Shown one piece after another: positions 28,672 to 39,228 of a stretch of 64,000 bases of DNA (the stretch's first letter is position 1; each line of letters opens with the position of its first letter). The DNA lies in the NCBI RefSeq assembly GCF_030316135.1, contig NZ_CP128185.1, positions 3,162,001-3,226,000 on the forward strand, in the 5' to 3' direction. The notes under the pieces are model-generated. The model was given only the letters and a program-made list of their open reading frames with translations. It made no database searches and was not told the origin of the DNA. Both the position numbers and the translations under genes were made by a program. Source of the DNA: Aliiglaciecola sp. LCG003. Lineage in GTDB: Bacteria > Pseudomonadota > Gammaproteobacteria > Enterobacterales > Alteromonadaceae.

Positions 28672-29865
28672 TCATTCATCAGGTTCGATGAATGCTTGCG
28701 GCCGTACAGTGGGGGAATCTATAAATTCAACACAATTGTAGCCTTTTTGTTTGGCCTTTCTCAGCGCCAAATCGGCAGACTTTAGACTCGTTTCGATATC
28801 GGCTGATTGATGAATACTGGTCACCCCAAGACTGGCCGTCAATGAAATCGATTGCTGCTCATACCTCAATTGCAATGCCTCAATTTGTATACGGATGCGT
28901 TCAGCAATAAGCATTGCGCCAGCCTGTCTAGTTTGTGGCAGCAGTAGGACAAACTCTTTGCTGCCAAAACGAGCAATAAAGTCCTCGACACGCATCTGCT
29001 CACGAATAATATCTGCCACCGACGCGATAACCTCATCACTGGCAAATTGGCCATATTTATCTGCTACATCAGTAAACCGATCTAAATCACATAAAATAAT
29101 GCAAACTGGAAACTGGTGTCGTTTGGCGGCGTGTAAAAAACGATTAGCTTGCTCCATGAAAAATCGTCGGTTATATACTCCAGTAACAGGGTCCTGACTG
29201 GCACTTTCTTTAGCTAAATATAATGCATCTTCATACAGCAAAAAGTAAATCGTACCGAACATCATAGGCACAATCATATTTTGAATCAGCAATAACAAGT
29301 TTAAGAAGTCTACTTCATCGACGCTGGATAAATACAAAATGGGGAAAAGCATGATCCCCAAAGTAGTAAGTACAATTGCTAAACTCAATGGTTTGGAAGT
29401 ATGTCGCTCTTCTTTGCGATTTCGATGCAATAAGGCAAAGGCGTAGAGTAACACCGCGACTAAGTTGATGTAGAAAAACAGCAGACGCAGCAACATACTG
29501 TCTTGATAATAATGACTCAAGGTGACCTGTAAAGCAGTAAAAACCACAATATGACCTATCACTGGCCAGTAAAATATATGGTTATCTAGCTTCAAGCGCC
29601 ATCTTAAACCGAATACAATGCAATACATGGCAAATAGCAATAAACAATTCGTCAGGCCTACAGACACTTCTAGTATCAGCACCGCACGAAGCACATAAGA
29701 TGCGTAACCGAACAGGGAGAATAAGAAAAACAACCTGAAATATCTTATGGAGTAGTTATTATGCTGTGTTTGATTTGAAGGCACCAAGGCTAGTAGCGCA
29801 AATGCAATTCCACTATTTGTGGCTAACAACACGGTTAGTAGGTAAGTTGCAGACAGGTTTTCCAC
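28672..29865 (-). CDS. Seven-helix membrane protein with a degenerate GGDEF domain
   Basis: 397 residues: about seven membrane helices in the first 210 residues, then a GGDEF domain. The active-site motif reads GSKEF instead of GG(D/E)EF, and the Asn of the usual F-x-x-x-N-D motif is Ala (FTDVADKYG), so diguanylate cyclase activity is unlikely. The allosteric c-di-GMP site RxxD is kept as RVED at its normal place five residues upstream. I infer a c-di-GMP receptor or regulatory partner. The start is GTG without a clear ribosome binding site, but no nearby alternative exists. Confidence 0.82.
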   Translation of the reverse strand: MENLSATYLLTVLLATNSGIAFALLALVPSNQTQHNNYSIRYFRLFFLFSLFGYASYVLRAVLILEVSVGLTNCLLLFAMYCIVFGLRWRLKLDNHIFYWPVIGHIVVFTALQVTLSHYYQDSMLLRLLFFYINLVAVLLYAFALLHRNRKEERHTSKPLSLAIVLTTLGIMLFPILYLSSVDEVDFLNLLLLIQNMIVPMMFGTIYFLLYEDALYLAKESASQDPVTGVYNRRFFMEQANRFLHAAKRHQFPVCIILCDLDRFTDVADKYGQFASDEVIASVADIIREQMRVEDFIARFGSKEFVLLLPQTRQAGAMLIAERIRIQIEALQLRYEQQSISLTASLGVTSIHQSADIETSLKSADLALRKAKQKGYNCVEFIDSPTVRPQAFIEPDE

Positions 29866-30073
29866 TCGGTGCCAATAGTTATTCTTATGTAATAAAGGTT
29901 AGTCTATTTTTTGGCGCTTGTTAAATGTCATTTTTAATTAAGTCTTTTACCCCTGCTCGTTCATCTGTGTGCCCTCACATAAACAGCATGATTCCATCAT
30001 AAGCTTACCTATCCCTCAACACAGCATTTTCAAGCAAATATATCTAATTGGGCTTGCGCTATGTTCGCAGCAT

Positions 30074-30098
30074 AAAAAAGCCGGGGCATGCCCGGCTT
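30074..30098 (-). terminator. Terminator of the queA-tgt-yajC-secDF block
   Basis: On the minus strand AAGCCGGG, a 5-nt loop, CCCGGCTT and six T, 24 nt beyond the secF stop. Confidence 0.85.
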
Positions 30099-30121
30099 AA
30101 AATAATTTATATCTGATGAGG

Positions 30122-31063
30122 CTAAGGTAAAGAGTCTAAATCAGCACCTTCTTTCTCAACGACTGTAGGCATTAAGTCTTCTTTGCTTATTCCTAACATA
30201 AGCGCGACAAGACTAGCCACATAAATTGACGAGTAAGTACCAATGACTACACCAAATAGCAAGGCTGTAGCAAAACCATGAATCAATGCTCCACCTTTAT
30301 AAAACAACGCTAACAACACCAAAATGGTGGTTAGTGAGGTTATGATGGTTCTGTTCAAAGTTTGCGTTAATGAGGTATTGATAATATCAATTGGCTCACC
30401 TTTACGAATTTTCAGAAAGTTTTCACGAATACGATCCGAAACAACAATAGTATCGTTCAACGAGTATCCAATCACGGCCAATACTGCGGCTAGAACGGTT
30501 AAATCAAACTCAATTTGCAATACGGAGAACAATCCCAAGGTGAGAATAACATCGTGTGCCAAAGCAATTACCGAGCCTAATGCAAAGCGCCACTCAAAAC
30601 GCATTGCGACATAGATAAGAATACAAATCAGCGCAACCAACATGGCCAATCCACCCTGCTCAGCTAACTCTTCTCCTACATTAGGGCCAACAAATTCAAT
30701 TCTCCGCATATCTACCGCATCACCAGATGCACGTAAGGTTGCTAGTACCTGATCGCCGACTTCTTCTGCTTTTACACCATCACGGGGTGAAAGGCGAATA
30801 AGTACATCTTCACTGCTACCAAAGTTTTGCACAACCGCATCGCCAAAACCGGCGACATCTAACTGAGAGCGAATACTGTCTAACTGAGCAGGTTTGTCGT
30901 ACCCCACTTCAATCAGAGTACCACCGGTAAAATCCAACCCCCAGTTGAGCTGATTAATGGCCAAAGAGGTTAAGGAAGCAACGATTAGCAAACCAGAAAA
31001 AATCATGGCGGGTATACGCATCGACATAAAATCGATGCTTTCTTTCATTTTAAAAAATCTCAT
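30122..31063 (-). CDS. secF: Protein translocase subunit SecF
   Basis: Works with SecD to use the proton or sodium gradient to complete protein export through SecYEG. 313 residues; six membrane helices, the periplasmic P4 domain after LNWGLDFTGGTLIEV, and the conserved GYSLNDTIVVSDRIREN in helix four. Ribosome binding site GGAGCGGG before the ATG, 9 nt after the secD stop. Confidence 0.95.
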   Translation of the reverse strand: MRFFKMKESIDFMSMRIPAMIFSGLLIVASLTSLAINQLNWGLDFTGGTLIEVGYDKPAQLDSIRSQLDVAGFGDAVVQNFGSSEDVLIRLSPRDGVKAEEVGDQVLATLRASGDAVDMRRIEFVGPNVGEELAEQGGLAMLVALICILIYVAMRFEWRFALGSVIALAHDVILTLGLFSVLQIEFDLTVLAAVLAVIGYSLNDTIVVSDRIRENFLKIRKGEPIDIINTSLTQTLNRTIITSLTTILVLLALFYKGGALIHGFATALLFGVVIGTYSSIYVASLVALMLGISKEDLMPTVVEKEGADLDSLP

Positions 31064-31072
31064 TTCCCGCTC

Positions 31073-32917
31073 CTAAATCCATAACTTGTTTAGACGCTTA
31101 CCGCCCCATACACCATTGACAATGGCGCGGGTAACGATAATTGCGGTAAACATTGACGTCAAAATACCGATCATCAAGGTAATTGAGAAGCCTTTTATAG
31201 GACCTGTACCAACGGCAAACAAAATGATTGCCGCAATGAAAGTCGTGATGTTAGCGTCTAAAATAGTCGAGAATGCACTGTCATACCCATGATGAATAGC
31301 TTGCTGTGGCGTACGACTGTCCCGTAACTCTTCTCTAATCCGCTCGAATATCAGCACATTTGCATCAACCGCCATACCGACTGTTAATACTATGCCTGCC
31401 ATGCCCGGCAACGTCAGGGTGGCACCGGGTATCATTGACATTACACCGACAATCATCACTAAGTTAACCGCAAGCGCAATATTAGCGACTAAACCAAAAG
31501 CTTTGTAATACATCAGCATAAATGCCAGAACCAGTACAAAGCCCCAAATTATAGCCTGCATTCCCAAATCGATATTTTCTTGACCTAGGCTAGGCCCAAC
31601 AGTCCGCTCTTCTACTATGGTAATTGGTGCAATCAAAGCTCCAGCTCGCAACAACAGCGCTAGATCTCTTGCTTCTTTGGGTGAATCTAAGCCGGTAATT
31701 TCAAATCGACTGCCTAACTGAGCACGAATAGTCGCCTGATTGATAAGTTCACGTTTGGGTACGAAAATGAGTTTGTCGTTTTCATCACGCTCACCAGTGG
31801 CTTTGTATTCAATGAAAACCGTTGCCATTGGCTTACCAATATTTCCTTTGGTGGCCAAAGACATCTTACTTCCGCCAGCGGAATCCAATGAAATAGACAC
31901 TTTAGGCATACCATATTCGTCAACTCCGCTATTGGCATCAATGATATGGCTACCCTCGAGCATCACCTTATCTTGAAGCAATTGTGGCACACCTTGCCGA
32001 TCTTCAATTAATTCAGTTCCAGGAGGAATACGGCCGTTGAGGGCGTCACGAACATCATGTTCCAAGTCGACCATTTTGAATTCGAGGGTGGCTGTTGCAT
32101 TCAGAATTTGCTTAGCACGAGTGGTATCTTGAATACCAGGCAGCTGCACCACAATGCGTTCAGCACCCTGACGCTGAACTAGCGGTTCGGCCACACCAAG
32201 TTGGTTGACACGATTACGAATAATGGTGATGTTTTGTTTTACCGCGTAATCACGAATTTCGGTTAATTTTTGTTCTGACATACTGGCAACGAGTAGTAAG
32301 TCGCCCTGCTGAGTCAGTGTCATGTCACGGTTGCGATTTTTTAAGAAAAATTCTGCCTTGTCCAAGGTTTCGCTATCACGAAACTGAATATGCACAGTTT
32401 CATCAACGATACTGACACGGCGGTAACGAATTTTTTCTTCTCGCAATGAGGTTTTGAAATCCCCTTCCATGTCTTTTAACGTTTTAGTGACTACCGAGTT
32501 CATATCCACTTCCATTAGGAAGTGCACACCACCGCGCAAATCCAAACCAAGCTTCATCGGTGTGCCACCCAAGCCGGCTAACCATTCAGGCGTGTCAGGG
32601 GCTAAGTTCATAGCGACGTAATAATCTTCACCTAGCGCGACTTCTAGTTTTTCTCGTGCTAAGCGTTGATCACTATCGTTTTTCAAGCGCACGAGTATCT
32701 GGTTGTTCTCTAGCACTATGGCTTTTTTATCGATATTGGCTTCTGCCAATTGCCCGTTAACGCGATCCATTAACTTGGTGTCTACCACTGCATCTCTGCC
32801 AGCAGAAATCTGAACGGCGTAATCTTCGCCATACAGATTGGGGGAAGCATACAAAGTGCAGACGGCTATCACCAGCAACACCAGAATGTACTTCCAAAGA
32901 GGAGTTTGATTTAACAC
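31073..32917 (-). CDS. secD: Protein translocase subunit SecD
   Basis: 614 residues with one N-terminal helix, the large periplasmic P1 domain, and five C-terminal helices. Hallmarks are [16 protein letters not shown] near residue 120 and [17 protein letters not shown] near 520, the latter holding the conserved membrane Asp. The start is GTG with AAGGAA upstream. A hairpin in the yajC-secD gap may tune its expression. Confidence 0.96.
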   Translation of the reverse strand: MLNQTPLWKYILVLLVIAVCTLYASPNLYGEDYAVQISAGRDAVVDTKLMDRVNGQLAEANIDKKAIVLENNQILVRLKNDSDQRLAREKLEVALGEDYYVAMNLAPDTPEWLAGLGGTPMKLGLDLRGGVHFLMEVDMNSVVTKTLKDMEGDFKTSLREEKIRYRRVSIVDETVHIQFRDSETLDKAEFFLKNRNRDMTLTQQGDLLLVASMSEQKLTEIRDYAVKQNITIIRNRVNQLGVAEPLVQRQGAERIVVQLPGIQDTTRAKQILNATATLEFKMVDLEHDVRDALNGRIPPGTELIEDRQGVPQLLQDKVMLEGSHIIDANSGVDEYGMPKVSISLDSAGGSKMSLATKGNIGKPMATVFIEYKATGERDENDKLIFVPKRELINQATIRAQLGSRFEITGLDSPKEARDLALLLRAGALIAPITIVEERTVGPSLGQENIDLGMQAIIWGFVLVLAFMLMYYKAFGLVANIALAVNLVMIVGVMSMIPGATLTLPGMAGIVLTVGMAVDANVLIFERIREELRDSRTPQQAIHHGYDSAFSTILDANITTFIAAIILFAVGTGPIKGFSITLMIGILTSMFTAIIVTRAIVNGVWGGKRLNKLWI

Positions 32918-32943
32918 TTAGCTTTCCTTCACTACATAAACGA

Positions 32944-32969
32944 AACAGGCAAACCTAAGTTTGCCTGTT
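32944..32969 (-). other. 11-bp stem hairpin between yajC and secD
   Basis: AACAGGCAAAC / GTTTGCCTGTT, 4-nt loop, in the 58-nt gap inside the operon. On the minus strand it is followed by TCGTTTATG, too poor in T for a strong terminator. It may be a partial attenuator or an mRNA-stabilising element. Confidence 0.6.
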
Positions 32970-32975
32970 CATCTT

Positions 32976-33311
32976 TTAAATTGATTTCATGGTGCCTTTA
33001 GGCAGAACCGCTGAAACCGCTCCTTTTTGAATGACGATATTAGTGTTGTCATTCAACGCGATTTCTATGAAGTCTTTTTCATCAGAGACTTTAGTGACTT
33101 TGCCGACCATGCCACCTTGAGTGAGTACTTCATCACCTTTACCGATTGAATTGACTAATGCTTTATGTTCTTTTACACGTTTAGCCTGTGGGCGATACAA
33201 CATGAAATAGAATATTAAGCCAAAAACACCCAATAAAATCAGCATCTCAAAACCACCACCCGCTGGGCCACCGGCTTCCTGAGCATAAGCGTTCGAAATA
33301 AATAAACTCAT
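32976..33311 (-). CDS. yajC: Preprotein translocase accessory subunit YajC
   Basis: 111-residue single-helix inner-membrane protein that binds SecDF. The helix is FEMLILLGVFGLIFYFMLYRPQ near residues 22-43, followed by the typical KGDEVLTQGGMVGKV motif. Ribosome binding site AGAGGAA before the ATG. Second gene after tgt, as in E. coli. Confidence 0.94.
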   Translation of the reverse strand: MSLFISNAYAQEAGGPAGGGFEMLILLGVFGLIFYFMLYRPQAKRVKEHKALVNSIGKGDEVLTQGGMVGKVTKVSDEKDFIEIALNDNTNIVIQKGAVSAVLPKGTMKSI

Positions 33312-33333
33312 AAGTTCCTCTTATCTTTTTTAG

Positions 33334-34458
<1,125 letters not shown>

Positions 34459-34563
34459 TCATTCTGCGACCCGGAAGACAGTCCAGGGCTGAAAAACAGC
34501 GGGGATTATAAAGGAATAATAGCGATGCTTAAATCAGCAAATGCGATTTCTCTTCGCAATATT

Positions 34564-34600
34564 AAAAAAGCCCTGTAAACCGTAAAGTTTTCAGGGCCTT
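34564..34600 (-). terminator. Terminator downstream of queA
   Basis: On the minus strand GCCCTGAAAAC and GTTTACAGGGC pair (one A-A mismatch), with six T following. It lies just after the queA stop, so tgt may have its own promoter. Confidence 0.78.
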
Positions 34601-34616
34601 ATAAAGAGACTCTAAG

Positions 34617-35657
34617 TTACATTTTTTCGATAAACATAGCGTCACCGTAGCTAAAGAAACGATATTCTTGTTCAATGGCTTGTTGGTAGGCGTTCATAAC
34701 TTGATCTCGTCCGGCGAATGCACTGATTAACATCAGCAAAGTTGACTCAGGCAGATGAAAATTGGTCAGCATGGCATCAACAATTTCGAATTGATAACCG
34801 GGATAAATAAATATATCGGTATCTTGAAAAAATGCCGCAAGGGGTTTTCCTTGTTTGATAGAAGCGTGGGCAGCAGACTCCAGAGAACGTACTGAAGTAG
34901 TACCCACCGCAATCACGCGTTTTCCACTTTCTTTGGTGCGGATAATTGCATCTACCACATCTTGTGGCACCTCGGCATATTCAGAATGCATGTGATGCTC
35001 TACTATATTCTCGACCCGCACGGGCTGAAAGGTTCCGGCACCGACATGTAAAGTGACAAATTTGATCCCTACTCCTTTTTGCTTGAGAGTCTGTAATGTT
35101 TGTTCATCAAAGTGCAAGCCTGCCGTAGGGGCGGCAACAGCGCCTGGCTTTTCAGAGTATACGGTTTGATAGCGTTCTTTATCAGAGAACTCATCGGGAC
35201 GGTCTATATAGGGTGGCAATGGCATGTGGCCATATTGCTCTAGCAAGGTAAGTATAGGCTCGTCGTTTAACACTTTTAATTCGAATAGTTGATCTTTGCG
35301 ACCGAGCATTTCAAGCTTGATGTGGTCCTCCATCAACAATTGAGTTCCGGGTTTCGGTGATTTGCTCGCGCGCACATGGGCCAAGATGGTTTTGTCATCG
35401 ATAATACGTTCAACTAATACTTCTACTTTTCCGCCAGTAGATTTTTGCCCTAACATGCGCGCGGGTATCACTCGGGTATTATTAAAGATAAGTAAATCAC
35501 CGGGCTCAACTAAATCGATTAGATCGGTGAATTTTTTATGCTGCACCTTTCCTGATTTGCCTTGAAGATGCAGCAACCTGCTTGCACTGCGCTGTTTCAT
35601 TGGGTATCGAGCGATTAAATGCTCAGGTAGTTCGAAGTCAAAATCAGATAATTTCAT
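34617..35657 (-). CDS. queA: S-adenosylmethionine:tRNA ribosyltransferase-isomerase
   Basis: Adds the epoxycyclopentanediol ring in queuosine synthesis, acting after Tgt on the same tRNA base. 346 residues from the ATG at 35657, whose [19 protein letters not shown] matches the family N-terminus; a TTG four codons upstream is rejected. Motifs include [29 protein letters not shown] and [11 protein letters not shown]. Confidence 0.96.
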   Translation of the reverse strand: MKLSDFDFELPEHLIARYPMKQRSASRLLHLQGKSGKVQHKKFTDLIDLVEPGDLLIFNNTRVIPARMLGQKSTGGKVEVLVERIIDDKTILAHVRASKSPKPGTQLLMEDHIKLEMLGRKDQLFELKVLNDEPILTLLEQYGHMPLPPYIDRPDEFSDKERYQTVYSEKPGAVAAPTAGLHFDEQTLQTLKQKGVGIKFVTLHVGAGTFQPVRVENIVEHHMHSEYAEVPQDVVDAIIRTKESGKRVIAVGTTSVRSLESAAHASIKQGKPLAAFFQDTDIFIYPGYQFEIVDAMLTNFHLPESTLLMLISAFAGRDQVMNAYQQAIEQEYRFFSYGDAMFIEKM

Positions 35658-35769
35658 AGCAAATTCCAAATATAATTACCACTATTTTACGTATTAAAAA
35701 ATATACCTGCAATCCTTTCTACATACCCTGTATTACTTGTGTAAAAAAATGATTAGGCTAAATTGTATA

Positions 35770-35838
35770 CAACATTAAGTTTTTCAGCGTTTCTCCCAAA
35801 CGATATTTTGCCCAACATCCCCTGTTGGGCTTTTTTTT
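35770..35838 (+). ncRNA. Candidate Hfq-type small RNA with two C-rich hairpin loops
   Basis: An intrinsic terminator (stem GCCCAAC/GTTGGGC at 35810-35816 and 35824-35830, then eight T) lies on the plus strand with no plus-strand gene upstream; queA and the DUF6471-like gene both read leftward and the minus strand lacks a T run. A smaller hairpin CGTTT-CTCCC-AAACG (35788-35802) precedes it. Both loops (CTCCC and ATCCCCT) are anti-Shine-Dalgarno-like. A weak promoter (TTGTGT at 35737, 16 nt, TAAATT at 35759) would give a transcript of about 70 nt. The 5' end is inferred. Confidence 0.55.
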
Positions 35839-35862
35839 GCCTGCTAATATTAGGCCGCAGGT

Positions 35863-36141
35863 TTATTGATCATCTAATTTGATTTCCATGTCGGCAAAAA
35901 TATCAATAATCTCATCTCGCTCAATTTTACGCATGTTTAATACATACATAATTTGCAGTAACAGATCAGCACCTAAAATGCCCTTGTTCACCTTATTTCT
36001 AAGGTTATCGGCGCTTTGGTATATCTTAATATTCTCCAGTCGGTCACTAAGATCTTGATATTTAACCCCACGTTTAGACATTTCGGCCTTAATGATGCGT
36101 TGTACAACTTGCCGCCAATCAGCATTATTTTGCGGGTCCAT
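35863..36141 (-). CDS. Small DUF6471-type protein
   Basis: 92 residues, predicted mostly helical and resembling a small DNA-binding regulator: ADWRQVVQRIIKAEMSKRGVKYQDLSDRL, then DNLRNKVNKGILGADLLLQIMYVL. I associate this with the DUF6471 family from memory of its pattern; no function is established. It is divergent from the yjfI operon, with a palindromic AT-rich element in the shared upstream region, so local regulation is possible. Confidence 0.6.
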   Translation of the reverse strand: MDPQNNADWRQVVQRIIKAEMSKRGVKYQDLSDRLENIKIYQSADNLRNKVNKGILGADLLLQIMYVLNMRKIERDEIIDIFADMEIKLDDQ

Positions 36142-36164
36142 ACATTCTCCAATTAAGTCTTTAT

Positions 36165-36194
36165 GTGAATTATAATTTACGTAAATGAATTATA
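36165..36194. promoter_or_regulatory. Operator-like element between DUF6471 gene and yjfI operon
   Basis: Two direct repeats, GTGAATTATA (36165-36174) and ATGAATTATA (36185-36194), are spaced exactly 20 bp apart and share the palindrome TTTACGTAAA (36176-36185) between them. This looks like a binding site for a dimeric regulator 23 bp upstream of the DUF6471 start. Confidence 0.5.
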
Positions 36195-36218
36195 CACTAC
36201 ATTCAGCTAAAATAAAGT

Positions 36219-36248
36219 TTGACAAGAAAATACTCTTGTGACTACAAT
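36219..36248 (+). promoter_or_regulatory. Sigma-70 promoter of the yjfI-yjfC operon
   Basis: Perfect TTGACA (36219-36224), 18-nt spacer, TACAAT (36243-36248, 5/6). It would give a leader of about 95 nt before yjfI. No sigma-54 element like that of E. coli pspA was found here. Confidence 0.65.
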
Positions 36249-36350
36249 TCGTCCTGTTACAAAAAAACTTACAAAGCAATTTGCATTGATCATGTTTTTT
36301 CGTCAACAAAGGTAACATACTATAGTCATTACACTGACAGGAGAGTAGGC

Positions 36351-36740
36351 ATGACTTGGGACCTTAATAAACTTGAGACCCTTTTTTCAGAAAACGACAA
36401 CCTAGTTGTCACCCAGGAAGAAAACTGTTTATTGATCGGCAATGGCGATGGTTTAGACGCTTGGTTGGCCATCAGTGGTGAACAGATTATTGTTGAAAGC
36501 TTATTGTTTTCAACCTCAGAGGTAAAAGATAACGCAGCGTTGAATGAAGAAATTCTAAAAACACACATGCTGTTCCCCTTAACGACTATTGGCATATCCC
36601 AAGTCGCAGGAGAAGAGTATTACACTGCATTTGGCGCACTAAGCTCACAATCAAAAGCTGAAAGCGTCATGATCGAAGTCACTGCATTATTTCAAAATGT
36701 AGAAGCATTTTTAGATGCTTATCAAGATCATTTGAAATAA
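36351..36740 (+). CDS. yjfI: YjfI family protein (DUF2170)
   Basis: 129 residues from the ATG at 36351 (MTWDLNKLETLF), with AGGAGAG upstream. The much earlier in-frame start is rejected because the preceding codons read as low-quality Lys/Tyr-rich sequence spanning the promoter. The family is of unknown function but is the standard first gene of yjfIJKLMC operons. 26 nt upstream of the PspA-like gene. Confidence 0.82.
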   Translation: MTWDLNKLETLFSENDNLVVTQEENCLLIGNGDGLDAWLAISGEQIIVESLLFSTSEVKDNAALNEEILKTHMLFPLTTIGISQVAGEEYYTAFGALSSQSKAESVMIEVTALFQNVEAFLDAYQDHLK

Positions 36741-36766
36741 CCCTAGTCGGTATATAGGAGAGAATT

Positions 36767-37447
36767 ATGTCAGTTTGGAGAAAATTGATAACTGCGGTTA
36801 AAGGTGGTGCTAACGAAGCAGCACAATCTGTAGTTGATAGTCAGGCTATACGTATCCTTGAACAAGAGATCCGTGAAGCCAAAGAAGAATTACGTAAGTC
36901 GGACCATGCTCGTACGCAAATTTTGGCCAAGTGTAAATTGGCTAAACAAAAAGTAGAGGGTCTTAAGACGTCAATTAGCCAATATGAAGAGCATGCCCGT
37001 AAGGCAATTGATAGCGATAGACAACTGGCTCTTGATTGTGCGCAAAAAGTGTCTGACTTGAGCGCCGAGCTTGAAGCAGAGCAGGCTTACCTTGACCAGT
37101 TTACTCAATCAGAAAAGCAATTAGCTGGGAATATCAACCAAGCCAAGTCAAATTTAAAACGACTTGAGCAGCAAGTCGATATGGTTAAAGCCACTGAGTC
37201 AGTGCAAAAAGCGCAAGTTGCAGTTTCATCTCGTCACATGGGTGCCAATAGCAAAATGAAAACGGCAACCGAGTCATTGAGTCGCATTCAGGATAAGCAG
37301 AAACTGCGCAGCGCTGAATTAGAAGCAGCTGAAGAACTCGCGGCGGATGAATCAACTGACGATCTTGAAAAACGTCTGGCACAAGCTGGCATCAAAGGTG
37401 GACAAAGTTCAGCTGATGATGAATTAAAACGGATTTTAGGACAGTAA
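36767..37447 (+). CDS. yjfJ: PspA/IM30 family protein (YjfJ)
   Basis: 226-residue coiled-coil protein of the ESCRT-III-like PspA/Vipp1 superfamily, which coats and stabilises stressed inner membrane. It is almost entirely heptad-like helix (ILEQEIREAKEELRKSDHARTQILAKC through the C-terminus), ending in an acidic tail DDELKRILGQ. Very strong ribosome binding site AGGAGAG. It is followed by a potassium channel, which fits a role in keeping membrane potential. Confidence 0.88.
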   Translation: MSVWRKLITAVKGGANEAAQSVVDSQAIRILEQEIREAKEELRKSDHARTQILAKCKLAKQKVEGLKTSISQYEEHARKAIDSDRQLALDCAQKVSDLSAELEAEQAYLDQFTQSEKQLAGNINQAKSNLKRLEQQVDMVKATESVQKAQVAVSSRHMGANSKMKTATESLSRIQDKQKLRSAELEAAEELAADESTDDLEKRLAQAGIKGGQSSADDELKRILGQ

Positions 37448-37463
37448 TACGGTAACCATCAGG

Positions 37464-38516
37464 ATGTTGGTATTCAGTAAAGTCAAAAAAGTAATCGTCA
37501 GAGTGTTCTCTGAAATGCGCTGGTACAGTATTGTACTGGCGCTTTTATTTTATGGCACCAGCAGTTGGCTATTATTGTCTGCAGCGGGTGAACACGCCCT
37601 ACTCAACCCCAGCGATTTTATTTATTGGCTGGTTGTCACAGGCTCAACGGTGGGATATGGCGACCTTTCTCCCAGCACCGAGGCCGGTAAGTATTTAGTT
37701 TCATTTTATGTTATTCCACTAGGACTCAGTATCTTTGCGTTAGTCCTTGGGCGGGTGGCGTCTTGGGTTGCACTGCAATGGCAAAAAGGGGTAAAAGGTT
37801 TGAAACCATTAAATCTGGAAAATCATGTACTCGTAATTGGTTGGAATGGTCAACGTACGATGCAACTATTGAACTTGCTATTAAAAGAGCGCAGCGAAAC
37901 AGATCATCAGCCCAGCATAGTATTGTGTGCCAAAGCGGATATTGACAATCCGATGCCGGACAAGATTGAATTTGTCAAAGTTTCATCATTTAACAACGAT
38001 GACGACATGGATCGTGCCTGCGTAGCCAGTGCGTCTGTTGTGATAATGGACAACCCAGAAGATGATGTCACCATGACAACTGCATTATATTGCAGCAAAC
38101 GCAATCAGATGGGACATCTAATTGCCTATTTCAAAGATGAAAGCCTAGTCGATTTATTACAGACCCATTGCCCCAATGTTGAATGCACACCAAGTGTGGC
38201 GGTTGAAATGTTAGCCAAATCGGCTTTCGACCCTGGCTCGAGCTTATTACAGCATGATTTATTAACTGTGCAAGATGGCCAAGCTCAATACTCCATTGAA
38301 GTTCCGGAAGATATAGATTCCATACCTGTTGAAAAGCTCTTCTTGGCGCTAAAACAACAATATAACGCCACTTTTATTGGTTACGTTGAGCCGACCGTGC
38401 CTGCTAGGGTGCAACTCAATCCCAGTTTTGATCAGCAACTGCGTGGCAAATACAAACTATTTTACATTGCCGACAAACGCATTATGCAGATGAATTGGGC
38501 AGCACTGAGTGCTTAA
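37464..38516 (+). CDS. Two-helix potassium channel with RCK/TrkA-N domain
   Basis: 350 residues: membrane helix, pore loop with the canonical selectivity filter TVGYGD near residue 60, second helix, then a cytoplasmic Rossmann-like RCK domain starting HVLVIGWNGQRTMQLL near residue 122. The nucleotide-binding glycine pattern is altered to GWNGQR, a variant seen in channel RCK domains. The gene is inserted between the yjfJ and yjfK homologs, an arrangement not present in the E. coli yjfIJKLMC operon. It probably gates potassium flux under membrane stress. Confidence 0.87.
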   Translation: MLVFSKVKKVIVRVFSEMRWYSIVLALLFYGTSSWLLLSAAGEHALLNPSDFIYWLVVTGSTVGYGDLSPSTEAGKYLVSFYVIPLGLSIFALVLGRVASWVALQWQKGVKGLKPLNLENHVLVIGWNGQRTMQLLNLLLKERSETDHQPSIVLCAKADIDNPMPDKIEFVKVSSFNNDDDMDRACVASASVVIMDNPEDDVTMTTALYCSKRNQMGHLIAYFKDESLVDLLQTHCPNVECTPSVAVEMLAKSAFDPGSSLLQHDLLTVQDGQAQYSIEVPEDIDSIPVEKLFLALKQQYNATFIGYVEPTVPARVQLNPSFDQQLRGKYKLFYIADKRIMQMNWAALSA

Positions 38517-38548
38517 TCATCCAATCCAAAGAATGTTGAGAGGGAAGC

Positions 38549-39196
38549 ATGTTTTCTAAGTTATTCGGTAAAAAAGATACCAACACCAAGCCAAAGGCGC
38601 CGGAGATAATGGGCCTTTATTTAGGCGGTTCATTTGAACTCGACGATCTGAATTTGAAATTGATCGAACCGTTACTGACAATAGATGGTGCCGCCAGGCA
38701 GCATATTATTCAAGCTGTAGGTGAGGCCCACCTCGATACCGGCGGTAAAATTTTACGCTTTTACACCGATGATGACGCTTTCTTGCAAGTCGTTTTGGAC
38801 GGTGGAGAGACTGAAAGTCATATTACCGATGTTAAGTTGTGGTACTTTTATGAAACCAAAACGGTTGGTTCAAAACAGCAGTGGGACCAGTTAATAAATG
38901 AACAAGTCTCCACACCATTGTACACCTTAGCAGGCAACACTTTTAACCGAGTATGGGATGCAATTGGTGATGAGTCACCGCCAGTTGCCATGACAGAAAA
39001 GACCTATGAATTAGATGGTGATGTAAGTGAAACGGATCAGTTTGTGATGCTCTACGAACGAGAAATCAATGCTCAACAATCTGAAACTTTGCTTGTCAGC
39101 GCAGAAGAAAAAATTATTAACAATAATCATGATCGCTGCTTAGTGATTAGCACCGGCTTTGATGTGTTGCCAGCAGATATTAAAATCAACGGCTAA
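38549..39196 (+). CDS. yjfK: YjfK family protein (DUF2491)
   Basis: 215 residues, soluble, no signal peptide. The fourth component of the yjf operon, recognised by position and by the DUF2491 pattern (MGLYLGGSFELDDLNLKLIEP; DVKLWYFYETKTVGSKQQWDQL). Biochemical role unknown. Ribosome binding site GAGAGGG; 32 nt after the channel gene. Confidence 0.78.
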   Translation: MFSKLFGKKDTNTKPKAPEIMGLYLGGSFELDDLNLKLIEPLLTIDGAARQHIIQAVGEAHLDTGGKILRFYTDDDAFLQVVLDGGETESHITDVKLWYFYETKTVGSKQQWDQLINEQVSTPLYTLAGNTFNRVWDAIGDESPPVAMTEKTYELDGDVSETDQFVMLYEREINAQQSETLLVSAEEKIINNNHDRCLVISTGFDVLPADIKING

Positions 39197-39228
39197 CTAG
39201 ACTCTAGCATAAAAATTAAGGAAACCAC

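Noticed and set aside
28672-29865. Active diguanylate cyclase
   Set aside because: The signature is GSKEF and the substrate-binding Asn is replaced by Ala.
35810-35838. Terminator of the DUF6471-like gene
   Set aside because: On the minus strand the stem is preceded by A and followed by AAAATATC, with no T run, so it terminates plus-strand transcription only.
36219-36350. Upstream extension of yjfI by 44 codons
   Set aside because: The stretch contains the -35/-10 promoter and lacks a ribosome binding site, whereas the ATG at 36351 has AGGAGAG.
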